Below, piece after piece: positions 1-8,504 of a DNA stretch of 64,000 nt. The position numbers and the translations under genes were made by a program. The stretch is from Rhodobacterales bacterium. GTDB lineage: Bacteria; Pseudomonadota; Alphaproteobacteria; Rhodobacterales; Rhodobacteraceae. The first letter of the stretch is position 1. Each line of letters begins with the position of its first letter. The stretch spans positions 52,797-116,796 of the forward strand of contig JANYFE010000062.1 of NCBI GenBank assembly GCA_025362795.1, given 5' to 3'. The notes under the pieces were generated by a model that was not told the origin of the DNA, searched no databases, and was given only the letters and a program-made list of their open reading frames with translations.

Positions 1-1
1 T

Positions 2-889
2 CAGGTGTTCACCGAAAAGCCGGTTGTCGTCAGCATCGAGGAAACCCTGGAACTCGCCCGTCTGCTGTCCCTGCATGGTGGTGTCAACCGCTGCATGGTC
101 GGGCTGGTCTTGCGCTATTCGCAGCACATGGTGGACCTGCGCACCGCACTGAATGCGGGTCTATTAGGCCAGATAGTCTCGTTAGAAGCCAACGAGCACA
201 TCGCCCCCTACCACGGTGCCTTCTTCATGCGCGACTGGCGGCGGATGACCGATCTGTCGGGCGGCTTCATGCTGGAAAAATGCTGCCACGACATCGACAT
301 TTACAATATGGTCACCGGGTCGCGGCCCAACCGTGTCGCCAGCTTTGGCGGGCGCAAGTCGTTCATCCCGGTCAACGCCCCTGCCTCCAATGCCGAAGCC
401 GAGATTTTCCATGTCAAGAAATCAGTCTGGAACTCTGTCGATGACCCGTTTCATTCCGATGGCGACATCATCGACTACCAGACCGCGATCCTGCATTACG
501 AGACCGGCGCCAGCCTCGCCTTTCACACCAACCTGAACACCCCCGACGAACACCGCCGCTTTTGCATCATGGGCACCCATGGCATGGCCGAGGGCGACTT
601 CGTGCGCGGCTATCTGCGCGTCACCGCCCGTGACGGCACGCGGCTTGTCGATCACGACTACACCAGCGGCGCGGCGGCCAAAGGGGCGCATTACGGGGCA
701 GACGACATGATGTGCGCCGACATCGCCAAATACCTGCGCGGTCAGTCAACCAGCCTGCCCGTGTCGATTCTCGACGCGATGGAGGCTGGCATTGCCGCCA
801 TCGCTCTGGATCAGGCCCGCGCTGCCGGGCAGGTGGTTGATCTCACCGACATCTGGGCCAAACTCGACAGCTTCGGATTGCGCACATGA
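2..889 (+). CDS. Gfo/Idh/MocA family oxidoreductase, 5' truncated by window
   Basis: NAD(P)-dependent sugar or cyclitol dehydrogenase family. The reading frame is open to the first base of the window. The visible start, VFTEKP, is the end of the N-terminal Rossmann half, where family members carry an EKP motif with the catalytic lysine, so the nucleotide-binding glycine motif and true start lie upstream. The remainder is the C-terminal alpha/beta substrate domain, with GGFMLEKCCHDIDIYN holding the usual H-x-x-D pair. The stop overlaps the next start by ATGA, so it is translationally coupled to the SIS and ROK genes. The amino-sugar neighbourhood suggests a GlcNAc or related sugar substrate, but this is inference. 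Confidence 0.9.
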   Translation, partial: QVFTEKPVVVSIEETLELARLLSLHGGVNRCMVGLVLRYSQHMVDLRTALNAGLLGQIVSLEANEHIAPYHGAFFMRDWRRMTDLSGGFMLEKCCHDIDIYNMVTGSRPNRVASFGGRKSFIPVNAPASNAEAEIFHVKKSVWNSVDDPFHSDGDIIDYQTAILHYETGASLAFHTNLNTPDEHRRFCIMGTHGMAEGDFVRGYLRVTARDGTRLVDHDYTSGAAAKGAHYGADDMMCADIAKYLRGQSTSLPVSILDAMEAGIAAIALDQARAAGQVVDLTDIWAKLDSFGLRT

Positions 890-1905
890 CCGAACCCGGC
901 GCGCTCATGCGGACAGAGATTGCCGAAGCGCTGGGTGTTTTCGCCCGGACTGTGGCAAATGGCGTGTCTCCCGCGGCCCGCAAAATCCTCGCCAGCCTTC
1001 TCCCCGGACAGACCCGCGCCTTTTACACCATCGCCCGCGGCTCCTCCGATGCAGCCGCCAACATCCTGTCCTATGAATTCATGCGCGAACTGGGCAAACC
1101 GATGACCAGCCTGCCGCCCTCCATCTTTTCGCTGGGTCAGGGCGTCGACATGTCCGGCTCAATCTCGATTGTCGTCTCGCAATCCGGTGCAAGCGAGGAT
1201 CTGGTGCGCTCTGCCAAGGGAGCTCGCGCCAGCGGCGGCACTGTCATCGGCCTGATCAACCAACCCGGATCACCCATCGCTGTCACCGCCCATCTGACCC
1301 TGCCGATCGGCGCCGGCCCGGAACTCGCCGTGCCTGCCACAAAGTCAGTTATCGGCTCTATTGCTGCCGGAATGGCGCTTCTGTCTGAACTGCGCCCGGC
1401 CTACGCCACCCGCGCCGCCACCTCTGCCCGCGAGCTTTCCGAACTGGACGGCACCCCGCATCCTGACGCCAAAGCCATCACCTCCGCCCTGCTGCGCGCC
1501 GATCATGTCTACATCATCGGTCGTGATACCGGCTTTGGCGCGGCGCAGGAACTGGCGCTGAAGCTGAAGGAAACCTGCGCCCTGCATGCCGAGGCTTATT
1601 CCAGCAGCGAAGTGCTGCACGGCCCGTTGCAACTGGCCACCAACCCCCTGCTGATCCTGATCCTTGACACCGGTCAGGCCGATTTGCAGGCTTCTCTGGA
1701 TACCGCCGAGTCCCGCTTCCGCGCCAACGGGGCCACCGTTCACCGTTTGCGTCCCGCCGATGTCGGTGCGAAAGACCTGACCCCCGCCGCTGCCGCCGCC
1801 CTGCTGTTGTATCTGGCCTATCCGCTGGTGCTGAATACCGCGCTGGCGCTTGGCCTTGACCCGGACCGCCCGGCAACCCTGTCCAAGGTGACACAAACAA
1901 CATGA
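886..1905 (+). CDS. SIS-domain sugar isomerase, probable alternative glucosamine-6-P deaminase (NagB-II type)
   Basis: 339 residues with two SIS (sugar isomerase) domains. The first contains ARGSSDAAANILSYEF and a phosphate-binding run VSQSGASEDLV; the second contains IIGRDTGFGAAQELALKLKE followed by the EAYSSSEVLHGP signature shared with the isomerase half of GlmS. No glutaminase domain is present, so this is not glucosamine-6-P synthase. In several bacteria such two-SIS proteins replace classical NagB as glucosamine-6-phosphate deaminase. Lying between an oxidoreductase and a ROK kinase and followed by NagA, this role is the best inference. It overlaps both neighbours by 4 bases (ATGA). AgaS-like isomerase activity is the main alternative. 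Confidence 0.85.
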   Translation: MTEPGALMRTEIAEALGVFARTVANGVSPAARKILASLLPGQTRAFYTIARGSSDAAANILSYEFMRELGKPMTSLPPSIFSLGQGVDMSGSISIVVSQSGASEDLVRSAKGARASGGTVIGLINQPGSPIAVTAHLTLPIGAGPELAVPATKSVIGSIAAGMALLSELRPAYATRAATSARELSELDGTPHPDAKAITSALLRADHVYIIGRDTGFGAAQELALKLKETCALHAEAYSSSEVLHGPLQLATNPLLILILDTGQADLQASLDTAESRFRANGATVHRLRPADVGAKDLTPAAAAALLLYLAYPLVLNTALALGLDPDRPATLSKVTQTT

Positions 1906-2813
1906 TCGCGGCTGGCATCGACCTTGGCGGCACGAAGATCGAGGCGCAAGTCTTCGATTCGGGCTGGAACAGGGTCGATTATCACCGCATCGCCACCCCG
2001 AAAACCTATCCCGATCTGGTTGCCGCCGTTGCGGATCAAATCGCCTGGGTTGCCGCGCGGGCACCCGACCTGCCGATCGGCATCGCCGCCGCAGGTCTGG
2101 TCAACCCCGCCACCGGATTGACACTGACCGCCAATTTGCCGGCCACCGGCAAAGCCTTTCCCGCCGATATCGCCGCCCGCGCCGGTCGTCCGATCACCTA
2201 TGTCAACGACTGCCGCGCCCAAGCCCTGTCAGAGGCGATGTTCGGGGCGGCCTGTGGTTACAAATCCGCCCTGTCGATCAATCTGGGCACTGGCCTTGCG
2301 GGCGGTATCGTGGTCGGTGGCCACCTGCTGCCCGGCCCCACAGGACTTGGCGGCGAGTTTGGCCATTTTGCGCTTGCCGCCCATGTCATCACTGCACACA
2401 ACTTGCCGATCCTGCGCTGCGGTTGTGGTCGTTTAGGCTGCACAGAGACGCTTATTGCCGGTCCCGGTCTGACCCGCATCGTGACGCATCTGACCGGCCG
2501 GACCCACACACCAGAGACCATTGTTGCCCTGCGCCTGACTGATCACGCCATCGCCAGTGCCTGGCAAGTCTGGTGCGATTTGACCGCAGAGATGATCCAT
2601 ACCCTGCGCTTGACCGTCGATCCTGAATGTGTCGTCCTCGCGGGGGGCCTGTCACGGGCACCCGGACTGATCGCCGACCTGACCGCCGCTCTGCAACGCG
2701 CCCAATTGCCCGGTTATGGCACTCCGCTGATCAAACTGGCGGAAGGTGGTGACACCACCGGCGCACGCGGTGCCGCCTATGCTGCCTATAGCGCCGGGGC
2801 TGGCCATGTCTGA
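1902..2813 (+). CDS. ROK family sugar kinase, probable N-acetylglucosamine kinase
   Basis: 303 residues. The N-terminal phosphate-binding motif AGIDLGGTKIEAQVFD and the inner NLGTGLAGGIVV motif are typical of ROK kinases. The zinc-binding segment CGCGRLGCTE is complete and the LGGEFGH segment carries the conserved Glu and His. No N-terminal helix-turn-helix is present, so it is a kinase rather than a ROK repressor. Placed between a SIS deaminase and NagA, it most likely phosphorylates GlcNAc (NagK-like) to feed NagA, which is inference from context. Start overlaps the SIS stop by ATGA. Confidence 0.88.
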   Translation: MIAAGIDLGGTKIEAQVFDSGWNRVDYHRIATPKTYPDLVAAVADQIAWVAARAPDLPIGIAAAGLVNPATGLTLTANLPATGKAFPADIAARAGRPITYVNDCRAQALSEAMFGAACGYKSALSINLGTGLAGGIVVGGHLLPGPTGLGGEFGHFALAAHVITAHNLPILRCGCGRLGCTETLIAGPGLTRIVTHLTGRTHTPETIVALRLTDHAIASAWQVWCDLTAEMIHTLRLTVDPECVVLAGGLSRAPGLIADLTAALQRAQLPGYGTPLIKLAEGGDTTGARGAAYAAYSAGAGHV

Positions 2814-2889
2814 CCCAAAACCGCTGGCGCAACGCCCGATTTTCGCCGATACCCCGCTCTCCACCAGCCACAGGAGCCCCACGGCATGA
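2806..2889 (+). CDS. Possible 27-codon bridging ORF between the ROK kinase gene and nagA
   Basis: An ATG at 2806 lies inside the end of the ROK gene and opens a 27-codon frame (MSDPKPLAQRPIFADTPLST and 7 more residues) whose TGA overlaps the nagA ATG as ATGA. It spans the whole otherwise empty gap between the two genes. It may be a translational-coupling ORF or the remnant of a lost gene; equally it may be chance. No homologue is recognised. Confidence 0.3.
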   Translation: MSDPKPLAQRPIFADTPLSTSHRSPTA

Positions 2890-4028
2890 CCGCCCGCATC
2901 TCCGGCTGGTTGCAGCCCGACCAGATCTTTGACGGTCAGTCGCTGTTGCGGGACCATGCGATTGGCATCACTGCCGACCATGTCACCGAACTGCGTCACC
3001 TGTCGGACTTGCCGCCGGGTGCCAATCCCCGCCGGATCCATGGCACTCTCAGCCCCGGCTTTCTGGATCTGCAGGTCAATGGCGGCGGCGATGCCTTTCT
3101 GAACACCATGCCCACGCCTGCCGCCATGGCAATCATGGCCGCCGCCCATCGCCGCTTTGGCACGGTTGGCATCATGCCCACCCTGATCACTGATGCGGCC
3201 GAACTGTTGGATCATGCGGCGGATGCGGTCCTTGCAGCGCGGGATCAGCAGGGCATCCTCGGCCTGCATATTGAAGGCCCCCATATCAGCGTCGCCCGGC
3301 GAGGCACCCACGCCACCCGCTTCATCCGCCCCCTGGATGACCGGACGATTGCGGTGGTCAAACGGCTCCGTACGGCCGGAATCGCGGTGATGATCACCGT
3401 CGCCCCCGAGGCAGCCCGCCCCGGTCAGATTGCCGAACTTGCCGCTACTGGTGCTGTCGTTTCCATTGGCCACAGCGATACCACCGCCGAACAGGTCCGC
3501 CGCGCACTGGCCGAAGGGGCCAATTGCTTCACCCATCTGTTCAACGCCATGTCGCCGATGCTGAACCGTGCGCCGGGTGTGACTGGGTCTTGCATCAACT
3601 CGACCGCCCATGCCGGGATCATTTGCGACGGCATTCATGTCGCGGATGAAATGGTCGCCCTTGCCATCCGCGCCAGACCGCTGCCCGACACCACGTTCCT
3701 CGTCTCGGATGCCATGCCCACCGTTGGCGGTTCCGATCATTTCAACCTGTATGGTGATCAAATCCGGCTGCAAGATGGTCGGCTGGTCAATAGTGAAGGC
3801 TCATTGGCCGGTGCGCATGTGACGATGGCCGAAAGCATGGCGCGGCTGATCAATCTGGTGGGCATTGCCCCCGATGCAGCCCTGCGCATGGCGGTCACAA
3901 TTCCCGCCCGGGTGATCGGCATGCCACATCTGGCCCAGATCACCGGGCGGCGGTTGCAGGATGTTCTGGTGCTGAACGCCGATTGGCAGGTGCTCTCCAC
4001 CTGTGCCACCGCCGCACACGCCGCCTAG
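2886..4028 (+). CDS. nagA: N-acetylglucosamine-6-phosphate deacetylase
   Basis: 380 residues, normal length. Amidohydrolase-fold enzyme that converts GlcNAc-6-P to GlcN-6-P and acetate in the cytoplasm. Visible motifs include PGFLDLQVNGGGD near the N terminus, the metal-site segments LHIEGPHIS and SIGHSDTTAEQ, THLFNAMSPM, DGIHV and the catalytic-Asp segment LVSDAMP. An AGGAG ribosome-binding site lies 9 bases before the ATG. With the preceding kinase and SIS deaminase it completes a GlcNAc to fructose-6-P route; the transporter and regulator would lie left of the window. Confidence 0.95.
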   Translation: MTARISGWLQPDQIFDGQSLLRDHAIGITADHVTELRHLSDLPPGANPRRIHGTLSPGFLDLQVNGGGDAFLNTMPTPAAMAIMAAAHRRFGTVGIMPTLITDAAELLDHAADAVLAARDQQGILGLHIEGPHISVARRGTHATRFIRPLDDRTIAVVKRLRTAGIAVMITVAPEAARPGQIAELAATGAVVSIGHSDTTAEQVRRALAEGANCFTHLFNAMSPMLNRAPGVTGSCINSTAHAGIICDGIHVADEMVALAIRARPLPDTTFLVSDAMPTVGGSDHFNLYGDQIRLQDGRLVNSEGSLAGAHVTMAESMARLINLVGIAPDAALRMAVTIPARVIGMPHLAQITGRRLQDVLVLNADWQVLSTCATAAHAA

Positions 4029-4044
4029 CCACCAAAAGCCTCCC

Positions 4045-4518
4045 ATGACCCCCGCTGTCCTCCCCCCCGGTCTGCACGATTTCGATCAGCTCCAGATCGG
4101 CGACCGCATTGCCACCGGCAGCATCATGGTGACGGCCGACGCGATTGCCGCCTTTGCAACGCTGACCGGCGACCAGTTCGAAATTCACCTGTCAGACGCC
4201 GGTGCCCAGCGGCACGGCTTTCCGCATCAGGTCGCGCATGGCCTTTTGGTGCTGGCACTGGTTGACGGGCTGAAAAATCAAAGTGCCGCGCGGTTCCATG
4301 CGCTGGCCTCGCTCGGCTGGGAATGGTCGTTTCGCAAGCCGGTTTTCGCGGGCGACACGATCAGCGCCGTCTTGGTGGTCGAAGGCAAACGCCCCACATC
4401 CAATCCGGCGCGTGGCGTGCTGACCATCGGGTTCGAGGTAAGAAATCAAAAGGGCAACGTGGTGCAGAAGGGCCGCAACCAGTTAATGGCGTATCGTGGC
4501 ACTTTAACGCCAAGCTGA
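4045..4518 (+). CDS. MaoC-like hotdog-fold protein
   Basis: 157 residues from the ATG at 4045; the ORF track start at 4003 would overlap nagA and adds a proline-rich tail unlike the family. The segment LTGDQFEIHLSDAGAQ then HQVAHGLLVLALVDGL matches the R-hydratase/MaoC hot-dog motif. The Asp and His of the usual G-D-x-N-P-x-H are kept but Asn-Pro is replaced by Phe-Glu, so hydratase activity is uncertain and a thioesterase-like or binding role is possible. It sits 16 bases after nagA and is probably co-transcribed, although no link to amino sugars is known. Its end faces the convergent glycerate kinase gene. Confidence 0.82.
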   Translation: MTPAVLPPGLHDFDQLQIGDRIATGSIMVTADAIAAFATLTGDQFEIHLSDAGAQRHGFPHQVAHGLLVLALVDGLKNQSAARFHALASLGWEWSFRKPVFAGDTISAVLVVEGKRPTSNPARGVLTIGFEVRNQKGNVVQKGRNQLMAYRGTLTPS

Positions 4519-4579
4519 TCCTCGCAAACCAACCCATTGATTTAAAACAAATTTGTAAAGCGTCCAGAACCGGACAGCC

Positions 4580-5842
4580 TCACCTGACCAGAATCGCCCG
4601 AAAATCATTCACATTTGTCCCGGTCGGACCGGTCACGAACAGATCGCCCAAAAGGTCAAACGCCGTCCAGGCATCATTGCCCGACAGCAGGGCCGCCGGA
4701 TCCACCCCCTGCGCCCGCAGCCGCGCCATCGACCCACCATCGGCAAAGGCCCCCGCATTGTCCTGCGACCCGTCGATCCCGTCGGTATCCGCCGCCAAAC
4801 CCGCGAAACCAACCCCCTCGGCGGCCAAAGCCAGTGCCAGCAGAAACTCCGAATTCCGCCCACCCTTGCCACGCCCGCGCAATGTCACCGTCGTCTCCCC
4901 GCCCGACAGCATCACCACGGGCCGCGGAAACGGTCGCCCCCGCGCCGCGACCTCCCGGGCCAGCGCCGCATGCACTCGGCCCACCTCGCGCGCTTCACCC
5001 TCCATCGCGTCCGACAGGATCACCGCCGGAACCCCCATCGCAACCGCCCGCGCAGCCGCCGCCTCCAAAGACAAGCGGGCCGACGCGATGACCCGCACCT
5101 CGTGCCCCGCAAACACCCGATCGGTCGGCAATGGGGCCAGTCCCCGATCTCGCGCCAGCCAATCGGCCACCACGGACGGCAGTTCGATCCGCCAGGCCGC
5201 CACCATCGCCCGCGCCGCCTCCCGACTGACAGCATCCGGCACCGTTGGTCCCGAAGCCACCTGCGCCGGATCATCGCCCGGCACATCCGACACCACCAGA
5301 CTGACAACTTTTGCCGGAAAACACGCCGCCGCCAGCCGGCCGCCCTTGATCCCGCTGACCTGTTTGCGGATCGCGTTCATCACCGAAATCGGTGCGCCAG
5401 ATGCCAGCAGCGCCCGGTTCAGCCCCGCCTCATCCGCCAGCGTCAGCCCTGCCGGCGGGCAGGGCAGCAAAGCCGACCCGCCACCGCAGATCAACGCCAC
5501 CACCAGATCTTCCGCCGAAAGCCCGCGCACCGCCTGAAACAACGCGGCAGAGGCCGCCAGTCCTGCCAAATCCGGCACCGGATGCGCCGCCTCCATGACC
5601 CGAATTTGCCGATACGGGCTGCCGTAACCATAGCGTGTCACCACAACCCCGGTCAGCGGCCCGTCCCACAGATCCTCAAACGCCGCCGCCAGTTGTGCCG
5701 CACCTTTGCCCGCGCCGATCACAACGGTCCGCCCTTTGGGCTTGGTCGGCAAATTGCCGCGCAACGCCGCCACCGGGTCCGCGGCCGCCACCGCAGCCTG
5801 AAACAACTGTGTCAGAAAGGCCCGGTCGTCTGGGATCATCAA
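4580..5842 (-). CDS. Glycerate kinase, MOFRL/type II family (hydroxypyruvate reductase-like)
   Basis: 420 residues. N-terminal DUF4147 domain with VVIGAGKGAAQLAAAFE and LICGGGSALL; C-terminal MOFRL domain with VVMLSGGETTVTLRGRGKGG and ADTDGIDGSQDNAGAFAD. Type II glycerate kinases make 2-phosphoglycerate from D-glycerate; older annotation as TtuD hydroxypyruvate reductase is common. Its start overlaps the stop of the Dabb gene as ATGA, making it the last gene of a five-gene operon. It implies that the pathway encoded by the operon releases glycerate or a related three-carbon acid, which is inference. Confidence 0.9.
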   Translation of the reverse strand: MMIPDDRAFLTQLFQAAVAAADPVAALRGNLPTKPKGRTVVIGAGKGAAQLAAAFEDLWDGPLTGVVVTRYGYGSPYRQIRVMEAAHPVPDLAGLAASAALFQAVRGLSAEDLVVALICGGGSALLPCPPAGLTLADEAGLNRALLASGAPISVMNAIRKQVSGIKGGRLAAACFPAKVVSLVVSDVPGDDPAQVASGPTVPDAVSREAARAMVAAWRIELPSVVADWLARDRGLAPLPTDRVFAGHEVRVIASARLSLEAAAARAVAMGVPAVILSDAMEGEAREVGRVHAALAREVAARGRPFPRPVVMLSGGETTVTLRGRGKGGRNSEFLLALALAAEGVGFAGLAADTDGIDGSQDNAGAFADGGSMARLRAQGVDPAALLSGNDAWTAFDLLGDLFVTGPTGTNVNDFRAILVR

Positions 5843-6150
5843 AGCTCCACGTCAAGCACCTGAATGCCCGCCGCGCCACCAACGGCAGCAGCGGCCAGTT
5901 GCCCGCCGATCAACTGGTGCTCTGCATCGGCCAGATAAGCATCCCGCGCTTCGGCATCGGTAAAATCGACCCAGAACAGGTCGCACATGCCGTGCACAAC
6001 CTGCTCTTCGGGCGAAACATTCACAAAGCTGCGAAATTCTTTCATCCCGGTCAAATGGCCCGACAACGCCGTAAGCGCGGCGTAAAACTCGGCCTTGTTG
6101 TCCTCTGTGATGTCATCCTTGAACCTGACAGCAACGATGTGGCGGATCAT
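5839..6150 (-). CDS. Dabb (dimeric alpha/beta barrel) domain protein
   Basis: 103 residues, start MIRHIVAVRFKDD and the closing VLDVEL strand are typical of the stress-responsive Dabb family (ferredoxin-like fold, dimeric). Family members include cyclases, decarboxylases and proteins of unknown role, so no reaction can be assigned from sequence. It is sandwiched in the operon: 2 bases after the enoyl-CoA hydratase stop, and its own stop overlaps the glycerate kinase start. That position suggests an enzymatic role in the same pathway rather than a stress role. Confidence 0.88.
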   Translation of the reverse strand: MIRHIVAVRFKDDITEDNKAEFYAALTALSGHLTGMKEFRSFVNVSPEEQVVHGMCDLFWVDFTDAEARDAYLADAEHQLIGGQLAAAAVGGAAGIQVLDVEL

Positions 6151-6152
6151 GG

Positions 6153-6929
6153 TTAGTCCTTTTCTGAAAACCGGGGTTTACGCTTTTCACGGAACGCCGC
6201 CAAGCCCTCTGCCAGATCAGGACTGCCCGCCACCAACGCCCCGGCCAAGGATTCCAGCACCCGTTCCCGGTCCTCCCCGTCCGCAGCGTTGATCAGCATT
6301 TTGGTCAACTCACTGGCCCGCGCACCGCGCTCCATCACACGCTCCGCCACGGTCTCAGCCGCCGCCAAACCGCCACCTGCGGCCACAACCTGATCCACAA
6401 TCCCCAGTGTCAGAGCCTGTTCTGCCGTGAAAACCTCACCAAACAGCGCCATCCGCCGGACCAGTTGCGCCCCGAACCGCCGCACCGCCCGCTGCGTCCC
6501 CGACCAACCCGGAATTATGCCCAGCCCGGCTTCCGGTTGGCCGATCCTGACATGCGCCTCTGCAATCCGCAGATCGGCGCAAGCGGCCAGTTCCAACCCC
6601 CCGCCCAGCGCATGACCATTCAGAACCGCTATCACCGGCTGCGACAGCCGCGCCAGCGCATCGAACGCGGCATGGCCATCACGCACCCAGTGGCGGCCAA
6701 AATCTTCCGCCGACCACCCGCTCCACGCGGCGATGTCCCCGCCGGCTGAAAAAGCCCGCCCCTCGCCGGTCAGGATGACAACTTGCGCCTGCGACCGCTC
6801 AATCTGGCGGCAAAGTGGTACCAGCGCATCGACCATCTCGGCGTCCAGTGCGTTCAACTTGTCTGCCCGCCGCAAGGTCAGCCGCGCAATCCCGCCGTCA
6901 ATCACCAGATCAAGCCGCGCATCGCTCAT
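6153..6929 (-). CDS. Enoyl-CoA hydratase/isomerase family protein
   Basis: 258 residues from the ATG at 6929, which overlaps the CoA-transferase stop as ATGA; the longer track ORF runs antisense-like through the previous gene and is rejected. Crotonase fold: oxyanion-hole segment GRAFSAGGDIAAW and LNGHALGGGLELAACADLRIA, then the catalytic region RIGQPEAGLGIIPGWSGTQR with the Glu expected of hydratases. C-terminal AFREKRKPRF is typical. It likely hydrates an unsaturated acyl-CoA produced after activation by the adjacent CoA-transferase. Substrate unknown. Confidence 0.9.
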   Translation of the reverse strand: MSDARLDLVIDGGIARLTLRRADKLNALDAEMVDALVPLCRQIERSQAQVVILTGEGRAFSAGGDIAAWSGWSAEDFGRHWVRDGHAAFDALARLSQPVIAVLNGHALGGGLELAACADLRIAEAHVRIGQPEAGLGIIPGWSGTQRAVRRFGAQLVRRMALFGEVFTAEQALTLGIVDQVVAAGGGLAAAETVAERVMERGARASELTKMLINAADGEDRERVLESLAGALVAGSPDLAEGLAAFREKRKPRFSEKD

Positions 6930-8497
6930 AGCGTCAATCCGATCAGTCCCGGCTGAAACAGAGCCGCATCCATCAACCGCAGCCGCGGCGACACCCCCAG
7001 TTTCGTGGTTGCCTGCGCCAGAATGTCCCGCTCCAGATCCACCCCCGGTGCGATCTCCGTCACCACCAGACCCGGCGGTTCCAGCCGGATCACGCAACGC
7101 TCGGTGACATAGGTGATGTCCTGTCCCTGCGCCCGCGCCCGCCGCCCCGAAAAGCTGATCTGATCGACTTTCGGCACGAATTTCGCGATCTTGCCTTCCT
7201 TGTCGATCACCAACTGCCCGTCCCGCAGGCTCATCTTGGCCCCGGCATTGAAATTGCCGGAAAACACGATCTTGCGTGCCCTTGCGGTGATATCGACAAA
7301 GCCGCCGGCCCCCGCCGTGCGATGGGGTGTGGCCGACAGCCGAGAGACGTTGACCGATCCTTCCGCATCAATCTCCAGAAACGACAGCAACGCGCAATCG
7401 AATCCACCACCCTGAAAATAGCTGAACTGATGCGGCGAGGCGACGAAAGCTTCGGCATTGGCCGCACAGCCGAATTTGAAATCCAGCAACGGAATGCCGC
7501 CCACCGCACCCTGCTCGATCACCCAGGTGACCGCGCCGTGCAGACCTTCCTCCAGCAAGATCCGCGGCACATTGGCCGAAATGCCGAACCCGATGTTCAC
7601 CGCCCAGCCGGGACGCAACTCTTGCGCCACCCGCCGCGCGATGACTTTGGACACACCGAACTCCGGCACCTCGAACGTGTGCAGCGGCCGGAAAACCTCG
7701 CCCGAAATCGCCGGATCATAGGGGGTTGCGGTGGTTTGCAACTGATCCGGCGCTTCGACAACCACATCAACCAATATCCCCGGCACCCGCACATCATGTG
7801 GTTTCAGACTGCCGTTCTGCACCACCCGCTTGACCTGCGCGATCACGACACCACCAGAGTTTCGCGCCGCCAGCGCCATCTCCATCGCGCCCAGCGTCGC
7901 GCCTTCGTGTTCGTAGGTCAGGTTGCCATTCTCATCCGCCGTCGTCGCCCGGATCACCGCAGCATCGGGTCTGATCGGCGGAAAGTGCAGCCATTCGTCG
8001 CCGTCAAAATTGACCCGGCGCACAAACGGCTGGGCGCGGGCCGTGGCGTTCATCGCGCAACCCTCTTGATTGGGGTCCACAAATGTCTCCATCCCGACCT
8101 TGGTCAGAACCCCCGGCCGCCGCCCCGCACCTTCGCGCAGCATGTCAAACAGGATACCTGACGGCACGTTCCACGCGGCAACCTGTTCGGTCAGGATCAT
8201 TGCCCAGATTTTCGGCGGTTCGGCATGGGTCGGTCCAGAGGGATAAGACCCGCCGATGATCCGGCTCAGCAACCCCGGCACCGCGATATGATCCACGCCC
8301 TTGGTGCCGAACATGTCCCCTGCGGCGATCGGATGCACCGAGGTCAGGCGGCGCGGATGACCCTCTGCGGCAAACCTTTCGCCGATGGCCTGCAGCACTG
8401 CGTCCGGGCAACACAGCCCGGACGACGACGACACGGCCATCGTTGCGCCATCCTTGATAAGCGCGGCGGCTTCTGCAGCGGTTTTGACCTTGCTCAT
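6926..8497 (-). CDS. Acyl-CoA:acetate/3-ketoacid CoA-transferase (fused alpha-beta, Pct/YdiF type)
   Basis: 523 residues, a single-chain family I CoA-transferase. N-terminal half begins MSKVKTAAEAAALIKDGATM with the alpha-type domain (VSSSSGLCCPDAVLQAIGERF); the C-terminal half holds the catalytic Glu in VTWVIEQGAVGGIPLL. The enzyme moves CoA between short-chain acyl-CoA and a free acid. It is 7 bases downstream of the GMC oxidoreductase and overlaps the hydratase gene. The order oxidase, CoA-transferase, hydratase suggests alcohol or aldehyde oxidation to an acid, activation and hydration; that sequence of steps is inference. Confidence 0.92.
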   Translation of the reverse strand: MSKVKTAAEAAALIKDGATMAVSSSSGLCCPDAVLQAIGERFAAEGHPRRLTSVHPIAAGDMFGTKGVDHIAVPGLLSRIIGGSYPSGPTHAEPPKIWAMILTEQVAAWNVPSGILFDMLREGAGRRPGVLTKVGMETFVDPNQEGCAMNATARAQPFVRRVNFDGDEWLHFPPIRPDAAVIRATTADENGNLTYEHEGATLGAMEMALAARNSGGVVIAQVKRVVQNGSLKPHDVRVPGILVDVVVEAPDQLQTTATPYDPAISGEVFRPLHTFEVPEFGVSKVIARRVAQELRPGWAVNIGFGISANVPRILLEEGLHGAVTWVIEQGAVGGIPLLDFKFGCAANAEAFVASPHQFSYFQGGGFDCALLSFLEIDAEGSVNVSRLSATPHRTAGAGGFVDITARARKIVFSGNFNAGAKMSLRDGQLVIDKEGKIAKFVPKVDQISFSGRRARAQGQDITYVTERCVIRLEPPGLVVTEIAPGVDLERDILAQATTKLGVSPRLRLMDAALFQPGLIGLTL

Positions 8498-8504
8498 CGC
8501 ATCC

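Noticed and set aside
2652-3773. 373-codon ORF antisense to nagA
   Set aside because: Low-complexity Gly/Asp/His shadow of the nagA frame with no recognisable domain.
4323-5537. 404-codon plus-strand ORF opposite the glycerate kinase gene
   Set aside because: Composition is Ala/Ser/Arg/Pro-rich shadow sequence; the minus strand has a full MOFRL kinase with clear motifs.
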